Source: Brachypalpus laphriformis (taxonomy: Eukaryota; Arthropoda; Insecta; Diptera; Syrphidae). Taken from it: 64,000 nucleotides of DNA. Below the pieces are notes generated by a model that was given only the letters and a program-made list of their open reading frames with translations, was not told the origin of the DNA and made no database searches. The stretch covers positions 279,153,158-279,217,157 of the forward strand of contig OX246754.1 of NCBI GenBank assembly GCA_945910035.1, given 5' to 3'. Of the stretch, positions 11,186 through 20,861 are shown in pieces. How positions within the stretch are numbered: the stretch's first letter is position 1; every line of letters starts with the position of its first letter. The translations under genes were made by a program, and so were the position numbers.

Positions 11186-12190
11186 TGCATCAATTAGTTG
11201 GAAAGCTGATTGGGCCTGTCGCGTCGAAATCAATGGAACTCTGAGTGATGAAGTCAACATTACACATGGTGTACGACAAAGTGCTAAACTGGGACCACGT
11301 CTGTACATCATATATGCAAACGACTTACTGAAAGCACTAAAGAACAGTGCAAAATTTCCAAACGAGGACGAAACGGCGATTATGGTCTCACACAGGAGGA
11401 TCGAAAGTGCAACTGCAATAATACAGAAGGAAATGGACGTTGTTACAAGATGGTGTCATGACAAACGACTAACAATCAATGCGTAGAAAACAAAAATTGT
11501 CCACGTCAAACCACCACATAACCGTTATCATGACATACTTACTTACTTAGATGGCGCTACAGTCTGGGGTGGATCTGGGCCTCAACCAGCAAACCTCTCC
11601 AGCCAGCACAGTTACGAACCAGCTGCCTCCAATCGCGAACGCCAGCTTGGTTGAGGACCCCCTCCACTTGCTTGCGTCACTTACCGCGAGGTCGTCCTCT
11701 CCTGCGTCGTCCATCCGGGGTGGATTCGAAGACTTTCTTAGCACTCTTCTAGCTAAGTCGATACCCTTGTACAGGTCATATAGTTCGGCATTGTACCTTC
11801 TCTTCCACTCACTGTCTATGCAGATGGGACCAAAGATCCCTCGAAGCACTTTTCTCTCAAAATAACCAAGGGCATCCTCATCCGGTTTTGTCAAAGCCCA
11901 TGCCTCTGCGACATACAGCAGGACTGGTATTATTAGTGTCTTATAAAGAGTTACCTTAGTTCGAGATAGGGCTTTGCTACTCAATTGCCGTTTTAGCCCA
12001 TAGAAACAACGATTGGCAAGAGTAATTCTTCGTGTGATCTCCCTACTGATGTCATTTGAGGAGTTCACCATAGAGCCTAGGTAGACAAAATCCTTTACTA
12101 CCTCAAAATTATATCTGTCTATTATCATGACAAACGCATACAATTCTACGTCACAAATTGTTTGCACCATAACAATAGCGGCCATAATGA
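11186..12190 (+). pseudogene. Non-LTR reverse transcriptase fragment, split by an RTE1 insertion
   Basis: From 11190 to 11486 the plus strand encodes a reverse transcriptase piece: VEINGTLSDEV, HGVRQSAKLGP, then YIIYANDLLKAL. The catalytic box is degraded (PNEDETAI where an ADDTAI-like block is expected). VVTRWCHDKRLTINA comes next, then a stop and KTKIVHVKPPHNR. At 11535 it is interrupted by RTE1 sequence and resumes at 12122-12132, the duplicated target, with KRIQFYVTNCLHHNNS. Removing the insertion restores one reading frame across the site. The clade is uncertain (I, R1 or Jockey superclade). Confidence 0.7.
11536..12121 (-). mobile_element. RTE1 LINE, 586-bp 5'-truncated insertion with target duplication
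   Basis: On minus this is the 3' end of the RTE (BovB-like) family seen at 12500-14929 and 56520-59780. It starts in AGACAGATATAATTTTGAGG and runs through DFVYLGSMVN, RRITLANRCFYGLKRQLSSKAL and the YFERKVLRGIFGP block to the 3' UTR and a (TAAG)n tail at 11536-11550. It is flanked by an exact 11-bp duplication, TTATCATGACA, at 11525-11535 and 12122-12132. The coding part is largely open, so the insertion may be fairly young. Five-prime truncation plus a simple-repeat tail plus a variable target duplication is classic target-primed reverse transcription. Confidence 0.93.
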
Positions 12191-12202
12191 AATTGGCGAG
12201 GT

Positions 12203-12505
12203 ATGGCCAGGTGCAAAGCTCGAGTTGTTGCGAGGAAAGATATCCCGAGTAGACCGAGAACTCGCGCCTGGATCCCAGCTGAGCTCTCCGACCCGGATCT
12301 GATCCTCAACATCATCCGTCTTAGCAATCCGGAGTTACGAACTCACAATTGGAAGGTCGCCAAGCTGGATGAGCAAAAAGGCCTTTTTAGGTGCGCCCTC
12401 ATAGTGGTCCCTTGCTCCTTTGGCGAAGACTGAAGGTGTGACCTATTATGGTTTTGATCCAATTACATTAAAAGCTTACAAAAAGGACGAAGAGTCTGAC
12501 GACAC
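12203..12505 (+). pseudogene. LINE ORF1-like (DUF4780-type) fragment
   Basis: The frame reads RTRAWIPAELSDPDLILNII, then LRTHNWKVAKLDEQKGLFRCALIVV. After a stop and shift near 12430 it continues as TEGVTYYGFDPITLKAYKKDE. From memory this pattern (aromatic-Pro start, WKV block, nucleic-acid-binding-like end VxYGFxxIxxKxYKK) belongs to the DUF4780 family found beside insect LINE ORF2s. A one-base-scale shift separates the two halves. It is joined directly to a truncated RTE1 copy at about 12500. Which LINE it came from is unknown. Confidence 0.6.
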
Positions 12506-14929
12506 CACGTCTGATAACGGACTAAGGCTAATTGATTTCGCTGTGGAGCGAAATGTCACCGTAGCAAGCACATGGTTTCCTCATCTCGATATTCATAAGC
12601 AGACATGGCGGTCCAATGATCATGTAACGATCAACCAAATTGATCAGATTGCGATCGACGCAAGGCATGCCTCCAGTATTCTGGATGTCCGGAGCTTCCG
12701 AGCGGGCAACATAGACTCGGATCATTACCTTGTTGTAGCCAAGGTACGAATGCGGATATCCCAATCTGAGCAACAAAAAAGAATCACTGTGAGAAAATTT
12801 AACGTCAAAAAGTTACAATCGCAAGAGACCGCCAGACTCTTCGCTGAACGCGTATCCCGAAATGTCTCAAACACCCCTATGCCACCAGCATCAAGTGCTG
12901 AAGACCAGTGGCAACGCTGCCAACATGCCATCAGAAACGCCGCGACTGATGTGCTGGGTCTCGCTCGCCCACCACCGCGAAACCCCTGGTTTGACGAGGA
13001 ATGCCGGCGAGTGCATGCAGCAAAACAAGAGGCATACAAAGCGGGGCTGCAAAGGAAAACGAGATCTGCTCGTGAGCTCTACGAGCAAAAGAGACGGGAA
13101 GAACATCGGCTTCTCCAAAAGAAGAAGAAAGAGCATGGGAAGCACGCGTTTGAGAGTATCGAGAGTTTATACTCTAGGAACAATGTACGGAAGTTTTACC
13201 AAAAGGTAAAAAGAACGTACAGAAACCTGTAGAGATGAAAATGGAAACCTCGTAGTAGAATCACAGTCGGTGCTGAGAATATGGGAAAACTACTTCTGCA
13301 GACTGTATAAAGGCGACGAAGACCAACATCCGGTTGTCAGGCAGAATCAATCATTCAACATAGATGATGATAATGAATATTTCCGTCCACCTGATCAAAA
13401 TGAAGAGAGGATATCAATGTCCAAGCTAAAATCCAACAAGGCTGCTGGACCTGACGGCTTACCGGCGGAACTTCTCAAGGCAGCTGGTGATGAATTGGCA
13501 GAGTGCATACATCAACTCATCTCTAAGATTTGGTCAAACGAGTGTATGCCTGATGAATGGAACCTCAACATCGTTTGCCCGATCCACAAGAAAGGAGACC
13601 CCCTCAACTGCGCCAATTATAAAGGCATCAGTCTCCTCAACATCGCATACAAGATCTTTTCTGCGATATTGTGTGAACGCCTGAAACCTTTTATCAACAG
13701 CCTGATTGGACCCGATCAGTGCGGTTTCAGGCCAGGAAAGTCCACCATCGATCAAATCCTCATACTTCGGCAGATCCTGGAGAAAACTCAAGAATTCCAA
13801 ATCGATACTCACCACCTCTTTATCGATTTTAAGGCCGCCTATGACAGCATCTATAGAGAAGAGCTTTATAGAGCCATGTCTAGTTTTGATATCCCTGCCA
13901 AACTTGTCCGTCTGTGCAGGCTGACGATGGAAAACGCTCGCTGCTCCATCAAGGTCGGTAATGACCTACCGAGACATTTGATGTCAAAAAAGGTTTTAGA
14001 CAAGGTGACGCGCTGTCATGTGACTTCTTTAATATTATACTTGAACGGATTGTGCGGAACTCACAAGCTAACACCGGAGGCACAATCTATTACAAGTCTG
14101 TACAACTGCTTGCATACGCCGACGATAAAGATATTATCGGAAGAACTCAGCGGGCTGTCACCGATGCGTTTGCAAGCAGTGAGGCGGAAGCGGCCAAAAT
14201 AGGTTTAGCTATAAACGAGGGCAAAACCAAGTATATGCTGTCAACTAGAAGGGAAAGCCAACACCGGCGAATTGAACAAAATGTCACAGTTAGCTATAAC
14301 TTCGAGGTAGTAAGGGACTTTGTCTACCTTGGCTCTGCTATAAACTCTGAGAATAATATCAGCACAGAAATCAAGCGAAGAATAACTCTTGCCAATCACT
14401 GTTTTTTTGGGATTATAAGGCAATTTAACAGTAAAGCCCTATCCCGGAGACTCTATATAAGACCCTGATCATCCAAGTCCTGCTTTACGGCGCTGAAACA
14501 TGAACTTTATTAAAAGAGGATGAAGATATCCTTGGTCGCTTCGAGAGAAAAATTCTTCGTAAGATTTTCGGTCGCGTTTGCGTTGACGGGTTTTGGTGGA
14601 GAAGATTCAATCACGAACTATACGACCTGTACAACGACATCGACCCAGTTAAAAACTCCGTATTGGACGTCTGAGATGGCTAGGACATGTAGAGCGAATG
14701 GACACCAACGCTCCGGCCCGCAGAGTCTTCGAATCTAATCCCGACGGGCGACGCTGTAGAGGGAATCATCGCCGTAGGTGGCGCGCACAAGTTCAAGGGA
14801 CCTCGACCAACTTGGAATGCGCAACTGAAAGCAATTAACTAAAGACCGAGCTAAATGGAGAGGCTTGTTGGTTGAGGCCCAGGTTCACCCCGAACTGTAG
14901 CGCCACCTAAGTAAGTAAGTAAGTAAGTA
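12500..14929 (+). pseudogene. RTE1 (BovB-like RTE) LINE, long 5'-truncated copy
   Basis: The open frame at 12420-13232 starts in the DUF4780-like fragment and then becomes the second half of an apurinic-type endonuclease: NGLRLIDFAVERN, INQIDQIAIDARHASS, SDHYLVVAKVR. A deletion of about 20 bp near 13220 shifts the frame. The next frame (13270-14202) carries reverse transcriptase: KAAGPDGLPAELLKAAG, NYKGISLLNIAYKI, GFRPGKSTIDQI, LFIDFKAAYDSI. After another shift, LAYADDKDIIGRT (catalytic YADD intact) is at 14052-14468. The C-terminal region continues to about 14740. The 3' UTR ends in CGCCACC and (TAAG)n at 14908-14929. The reading frame is broken at least three times. The sister copy at 56520 retains the endonuclease N-terminus missing here. 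Confidence 0.88.
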
Positions 14930-17900
14930 TATGGCACTAAATTCCAAGAATAGTAATTTCTTAAATACGTGTTTAATAAATATATCGACAAATTAGCCTT
15001 GAATTGAAAAAAAAAAATATATAATTATTAAAAATTAATAGCTAATCAATTAGAGAAAGCAGAAAGCAAATTTCAATTTGAAGATATTAAAAAAAAAATT
15101 GATATTTATCTAATTTAATTTGTTGCTTCAACGAACTGTACTAATTAAGTTAGCGAACAGTTTGCTACTGTATATCTGCCAGCGTTGTGAAAAAGGAAAT
15201 AGTCTTTGGATAGAAATTGAAAGTAACAGATGACCTCAAAATGTTAGTGCGAATTAATTTCAGATTATTCTTTAGATATAAACATAATCTGTTCACAGAT
15301 ATTCATCTTCGCTGATACAATGGTAGGCTATTTGAATCAGAGCGTGCCATATCCGGAGTCATGAAAGAACTTTTTACTAATAGCTAAGCATAATTGACCA
15401 GGTAGTAGCTGTAGTCATAAGGAATCATATCCAAGTTTACGATGTGGAAGATAAACAGTAATTTCCATGTGAGTATTGATGTAAAAAGAAACAAGATGCA
15501 GAATTAATCCATTCCAACTAAGGTAATGCAAATTACATTAAATTATGTTACGAAACCTTACATTTAATGATCTTTAGCCAAGCAATTGCTTACTCCGCAA
15601 CCACTTCCTCCGATGCAGCACTTGCTAACTTTTACCCATTCGCAGACTCCTAAGAGAAATCTGATAACCGTTGAACAACCACGAGATCGACGAACCAAAG
15701 CACTGCAACAAGTGCATAACCACTTCGCATTAATTAACCAACAATATTCATTCATCAGTTTCTTTAATTAAGACTGCACATGTTAAAGCACCACAGCTGC
15801 TGTTGTTGCAGTGCAATGCACCATAACCGCGAGCAATAGCCCGTCTATTCCGTACCACCTCCGGCTGACCATTACCACTACCCATCGAATAAAAATTGCA
15901 TAAAGCCAAAAACCAAACTTAACAGTTACAGAGAAAGACCACAATTTCTCTGCTCCACTCCAAATATATGGGTCAGCACCACCATAAGTGTACTCCAACT
16001 CTAGGGAAGTAACAAAATACGAAACCCAGAGACCATAACGTTCTATAAATTGGCTAGTCGAGCTTGCGTCGTACCGCAAATTCGATGAAACCGCTCATCA
16101 CCAGAATTGGAACTATCGCTTCAGTTGTTTCCAAGAGACCAGTGCGATTAAGCAAAAATGTATAGAATTCACCAAATGCCAAACAAGACCGACCGTCCAT
16201 TGCAGAGAGGAAGTAGTCACACAGTCACATTCCAATTATGGGCGATCCGTCGATCCGATCCGAACACGATTGGGTAAGAACACAAATGAACAATGACATA
16301 CTTTTCTTTGGTTTAGCCAAGGAATGTTTATTCACCTCTAGCTTTCCTCCTTCTCCGCCGCTGTTCTCGTCGTCTCCTCCACTCCTGGCCAAAGGCATGA
16401 CAACAATATTAATAAATAAAAATATTTCTACAAGCATAAGCGTAATAAAAATAATAATAGCACTCAAAGAAACAGAAGAAGACGAAGAGGAAAACTAGTT
16501 TACCATTGTATCTGTGACTATGATTGTGTGTTGTACTCGGGGGAAACCAGATATCAGTCGAGACACTGTCAACAACTCGCCGAGTGTAAACATCATGCCG
16601 CACCGCAACATGTGGCATATGAGAGCCATACTTATAAAAGCTAAGCCATATGGAATCATATGGGAAGGGAAATTGTTGTCTGACTGTGATATGTTTGTCG
16701 TACGCGCAGTACCACTTTCCTTTTTCAACATATTCCATTCTTGTAGACTGTGCTTGTGCGCTGTCGGCTTTTGTTTATAAAACATGGACGAGTATTCATC
16801 ATGAAAATTATATATTTTGCAAGAGGTTTTCTCTAAAATTAAATTCTTAGCATAGTTCAATGTTGCTCTCTGTTCTACTATTACTTTCTGAGGCAGAAGA
16901 CCCCACGAAACATAATCGAAAGCTGAGCTCACTGTCAATCCGGTAGAACATAATTTACATAAAGTAATTAAAAATTTTGTACATGACATTTATAGAAGGC
17001 GTGGAGTATTTTCTTTTTAATTATGGGTTAGTGGGCGGATTAATGTGTTTATGGTTGGTCTGACATGGTTCTTTGAGGTCAAACATATTTGGTAACAGAA
17101 TGTATGTGACACACTTTGGTGGATGTTTTGCAAAAAAAAGAAAATATTTCACATACGCCTGAGTACATAGAAATTTCAGAAAGTGATGAAACACGTGACT
17201 CCTTATTTCATTGGTCTGAATCACCAACTACTTTTCTTATTACTGAGGTACGAGTTTTGACAAACGTAAATATCAGGATCAGTTTTTTCAAATATAAAGT
17301 GATTTAAATCTTTCGAAAGCCACTCTTTATAAAAATGTTGACCTAGATGAGGAAAAGAAGTTGTAGCAGCTGGTTGGTACGAGGTATTTAAGGATAAACT
17401 TCTTCTTCTTCTTCTTCCTTTTATCAGCGAGGCTATGATCCGAAAACAAGGGATCACAACCCTCCCACTTCACCGCATTTCTACTCATCCGCCTGTGGAA
17501 TTCGCCTATTTATTTAAAGACAAACATATTTCATTATTATTATCCTCGAAGAGAAAGTACATGGTCAGGGTTAATAAATCCTTTAAAAGGATAACCATCA
17601 ATGGGAGAGATTTAACTCAAAGTGACAAGTTGCGCAACGGTTGAGAAATTCATTAAAAATCATTCACCAGTCCATATTTGTCCGCAAAAAAAGATAGCGA
17701 AACCTTTATTTTAAATCTACAGGACTAATCTGCAGAGTTAGTCAAGGTCATCGCTCTTAAGCCGGATATATAGCGACAGTCGGAAGAAAATGTGAGACTG
17801 AATTTAATGTAGTAAAAGGAGCAAATAGTGTATTGGGTCCGAGACTCAGAAGGAAGCAGCAATAAAGCCACTCCAAACACTTCACTGAAGAAGAATTTTC

Positions 17901-17985
17901 TGCCTGGTAGTACAATTGACCACATACATAGATTGAATGCTCTGCAATTTAAATTTGCATACAAATGAAAAAAATCCATTAAGAA
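14930..17985. other. No gene recognised
   Basis: About 3 kb without recognisable element or exon. The longest frame (164 codons on minus, 16989-16495) has no motif I know. A (CTT)n run lies at about 17399-17416. Confidence 0.4.
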
Positions 17986-18645
17986 GACGACAAGACACGT
18001 CTAGATAGAGCAAAACGTCAATCTGGAAAACTACAAAATCGAGGTAGTTAGGGAGTTCATCTACGTCAGAGTAAACGTAAAATACAAAAACGACAGCCTC
18101 GTGGAAATCCGACCAAAATTGACTAAATAAAACAGCTGCTACTTTAGTTTAGCAAAACATTTACCTCTAAATGTCTTTCCTAACATGAGGAAGTATATTC
18201 TCTACAAATAGTTAGTCATGCAGTCTCTGATGTCCAAAAAAATAAACTATATATCAGATAGCCTGAGCTTCTTCGAATATTAATACTCCGTCGATTACTT
18301 GGTCCTATTTGCGAAGGAGCCGAATGGAGAGTAAAATATTAATAGTGACTCTCTTAGCTGTACAAAGATGTGAATTTAGTTTGAAAAGGCAAGATACGTC
18401 GTCTTCATAGGTTCGAGTTCGACCACATTAAGCGAATGGAGGACAACGTTTCAGCCAAGAAGATCTTTAAATCCCCAATATCCTAAGAAGATTGGATTGG
18501 TGTGTTAAGGAGAATTTGGCCCTATTCCTGAAAGATGGAAGAGTGCAGAAAAACATTTAAGCAGGCTTTATATGAAGGCCAATATGCAGGATGATTCAGC
18601 TATGGAAAATCAAAACCAGGAAACCATCAAATATACTAATTTTAT
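17986..18645 (+). pseudogene. RTE3 LINE C-terminal relic
   Basis: Joining frames by eye gives NVNLENYKIEVVREFIYV, a block equivalent to NFEVVKDFVYLGS of RTE1. It continues with SLVEIR, CYFSLAKHL, ILRRLLGPICEGAEWRVKY (equivalent to KVLRGIFGP), IKRMED..SAKKIFKS and ALYEGQYAG. These follow the RTE order, but the sequence differs enough from RTE1 and RTE2 to be a third family. Stops are frequent and no tail or target duplication was found. Confidence 0.6.
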
Positions 18646-18954
18646 GAAATTTTTTCGTTGTTAACTCTGTCGTATTCTAGATAAGAATGGGAGAAATAAT
18701 GTTGTACACGGTCCAATAGAAAAATCGTATAACAAGCTTCAGTTTTACTATTTAAAAGTAACAGAATTATAAGTTATTTAACTCAAAGAAGATCTCTACC
18801 CCCTATAGCAAGGGAAGGGAAAGCTATGGGCATCCTTCTATTCGTAATACAATTCTTTTCTTGTTTACTTACGGCTTACCAACTCCAAAGTTCGACTCTT
18901 TGGTACTGAATCACTTTGTACATACTATTTGTTCAAATTATACATGTAACTTAT

Positions 18955-19228
18955 AAAAATTGGGGGCTATTTAGCTGGCTCTGTCTAGGACAGGTATCGC
19001 CGATAAATTAGTAGCTTATAAGGGCTATATTCGATGAGTCCAAATGTCACGTTCTACATAGAGGAAATTAGTCTTAGGAATTCGAGGTCCAAAGGCTACA
19101 TTCATTCACCAAAGCTGTTTATATTGGTTATTAGCGATGTGCTTTGTGCTACTTTGTCGGCTTCTCAACTCAAGCATCTCGACTTTGCTGACGGCGTATG
19201 CTTATTATTAATAACTACTTCTACATGA
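18955..19228 (+). pseudogene. RTE2 LINE fragment (reverse transcriptase palm)
   Basis: It aligns with 34400-34690 of the well-preserved RTE2: equivalents of RRRGIPDKLIAIIKATYEGSKCH, a decayed EIQSGVRQGC region, LVISDVLHAAL, and SQLKHLDYADDVCLL. The catalytic YADD box reads FADG, so an essential Asp is gone. An internal stretch (STGNGGIRWTLT in RTE2) is deleted. Homology ends abruptly at 19228, where an R1b LINE fragment begins. Confidence 0.75.
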
Positions 19229-20152
19229 GGCGATGTCTGTGTGACAGTCTCCGTAGCAAAAGGCTGCCTCCAAGGCGGAGTCCTCTCGCCTCTCTTATGG
19301 TCGCACATGGTCGATGACTTACTGAATAGACTTAATAGTTTAGGCTTCAGAACTATGGGCAATGCAGATAATTCAGTAATCATAAAAACAATGTATGTCA
19401 ATTCATGCAAGATGAACTGCTTTTAGTCTCGGACTAGTGCGCAGGCGTCAACCTATCGATCAACCCTAGCAAGGCAGTAGTTATACCTTTCACAAGAAGA
19501 AGAACTTAAAAAAATTTAACTGGAACTCCAATATTAAAAATAAAATTTCCAAGGCCATGTAGGACTGTTGCCGTATGTATGGTAAAACCTGGTGTCTGCT
19601 CCCAAAGGTCACATTCTGTTTACATTCCGTGGTAGTTGGACCCATCTTAACATACGCGTCCATTGTCTGGTGGGCAAAAATTAAGAAAGTCACAACCATC
19701 AACAAACTTAGTAAACTTCAAAGATGAGCTTGCCTTGGAATCACAGGTACCATGCCACAGAAGCTATAATCGGGCTCACTCCGTTACATATATTCATAAA
19801 AAAAGTGGCAATTCGCAGTGCAGTTATTCTTCGAAAGTCGGGTGTTACTAGTACATGGGATCACCTGCATTTCATGATTTATTAACCGACTTCCCCGAGC
19901 TTGATATGCTTAGCACGGTTTCTGACTTTATACCTAAATCAGTCTACTTCGGTAGAAAGTTTGAGATTGAGATCCCAAGCCGTGCTATATGGAATAACGT
20001 CGGACCACTGGTGATCCAAGGGGAATCGTGTGGTATACCATCTGATCAAAAATGGATTCAGGGTTTGGCTCCGGTGTGTATGGACCCAATTATAAAGTTT
20101 CGAAACCACTTGGCAAGAGTCCCAGTGTTTTCCTGGCCGAGCTTTTTACTAT
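19229..20152 (+). pseudogene. R1/LOA-like LINE (R1b) fragment
   Basis: It begins in reverse transcriptase: KGCLQGGVLSPLLW (motif B region), LLNRLNSLGFRTMG, with the catalytic box decayed to NADNSVII. Further frames read through SQASTYRSTLARQ, the TYASIVWWAK-like region and FHDLLTDFPELDMLSTVSDF. They enter RNase H (DSGFGSGVYGPNYKVSKPLG, VFLAELFTI), where the sequence stops at about 20152. The same family occurs on minus at 60901-61930 (TDFPELEMLSTVSDF, YNDGSKMDSGVGAGMYGPN). It lies between two RTE2 pieces. Confidence 0.72.
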
Positions 20153-20262
20153 TAAATATTGGAAGTTCTCTACTTTCTCTATCGCTTGTCTAGCAATGCA
20201 TACTTGAGCTGACGAGTTCGTTCTGAGCCTCATAGTCTTAGTTTTTACTGTACCAGGCAGGC
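20153..20262 (-). repeat. Inverted RTE2 segment
   Basis: On minus this matches RTE2 at about 34757-34860 (the ACTAAAATCATC to GAGGATTTCCAGTATC region). About 60 bp (20155-20214) also form a near-perfect inverted repeat with 20285-20343, the start of the next, plus-strand RTE2 piece. The head-to-head arrangement resembles LINE twin priming, or two independent insertions. Confidence 0.75.
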
Positions 20263-20269
20263 ACCGTGG

Positions 20270-20796
20270 AGGTGTTCGAACTAGTCAGTTCAAGTTTGCA
20301 TTGCTGGACAAGCGATAGAGAAAGTAGAGAACTTCCAATATCTTAGGAGTATTGTCTTGATCGATGGTGGAACCGTACAGGACATATACAGCTGAATCGG
20401 TTAAATAAAGTTAGCGTTCGAGATCCTATTCAAAACAACTTCAAAACTAAGCTAAGAATTTCCTGTACTAATCATTTTTTCAACATCATTGGCAGAGAAT
20501 TAATCAAAAACCAATAGATACAAATGTTCAAGATCGGAAGTGACTGTGGATTGGTCATGCCTTCCGAAATGGCGATAGTTTGATAACTAGGAGATGCAAT
20601 AGAACCCGTCAACCCAAAATAACAGAAGACCTGACCATCCAAAAAGTATATACATGGCGAAGAACAGTCGAGGAGGAATCGCGGAACAATTGAGGAAAAA
20701 TTGGAGAGGGTTGACTTATTGCTAGAAATTGTACACGTTGGCGCATAAGCGTAGTAGAGACCTTTAGACAAAGAAATACAGGACATAAGTAAGTAT
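20270..20796 (+). pseudogene. RTE2 LINE 3' end
   Basis: It aligns with RTE2 from about 34780 to its end: blocks equivalent to CIAGQPVERVEDFQYLGSIV, EHLYERTGQEP, KWQWIGH, KTWRRTVEKEAR and the final EALGPTRGYRT. It is broken by stops and small indels. It ends ACAGGACATAAGTAAGT, the same simple tail as the intact copy. Confidence 0.85.
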
Positions 20797-20861
20797 TTTT
20801 ATTTGAAATTAACTATGGCTTTTGATTTTATTTTGACTCTGTTAGTACTCTTCAGACATCT

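Noticed and set aside
11100..11486. 128-codon frame starting at 11100
   Set aside because: Its first part (to about 11185) is antisense R1c LINE; only the rest is real reverse transcriptase. The start is artificial.
16495..16989. 164-codon frame on minus
   Set aside because: No motif, no homologous repeat in the window and overlapping frames on the other strand; likely chance. A protein search would settle it.
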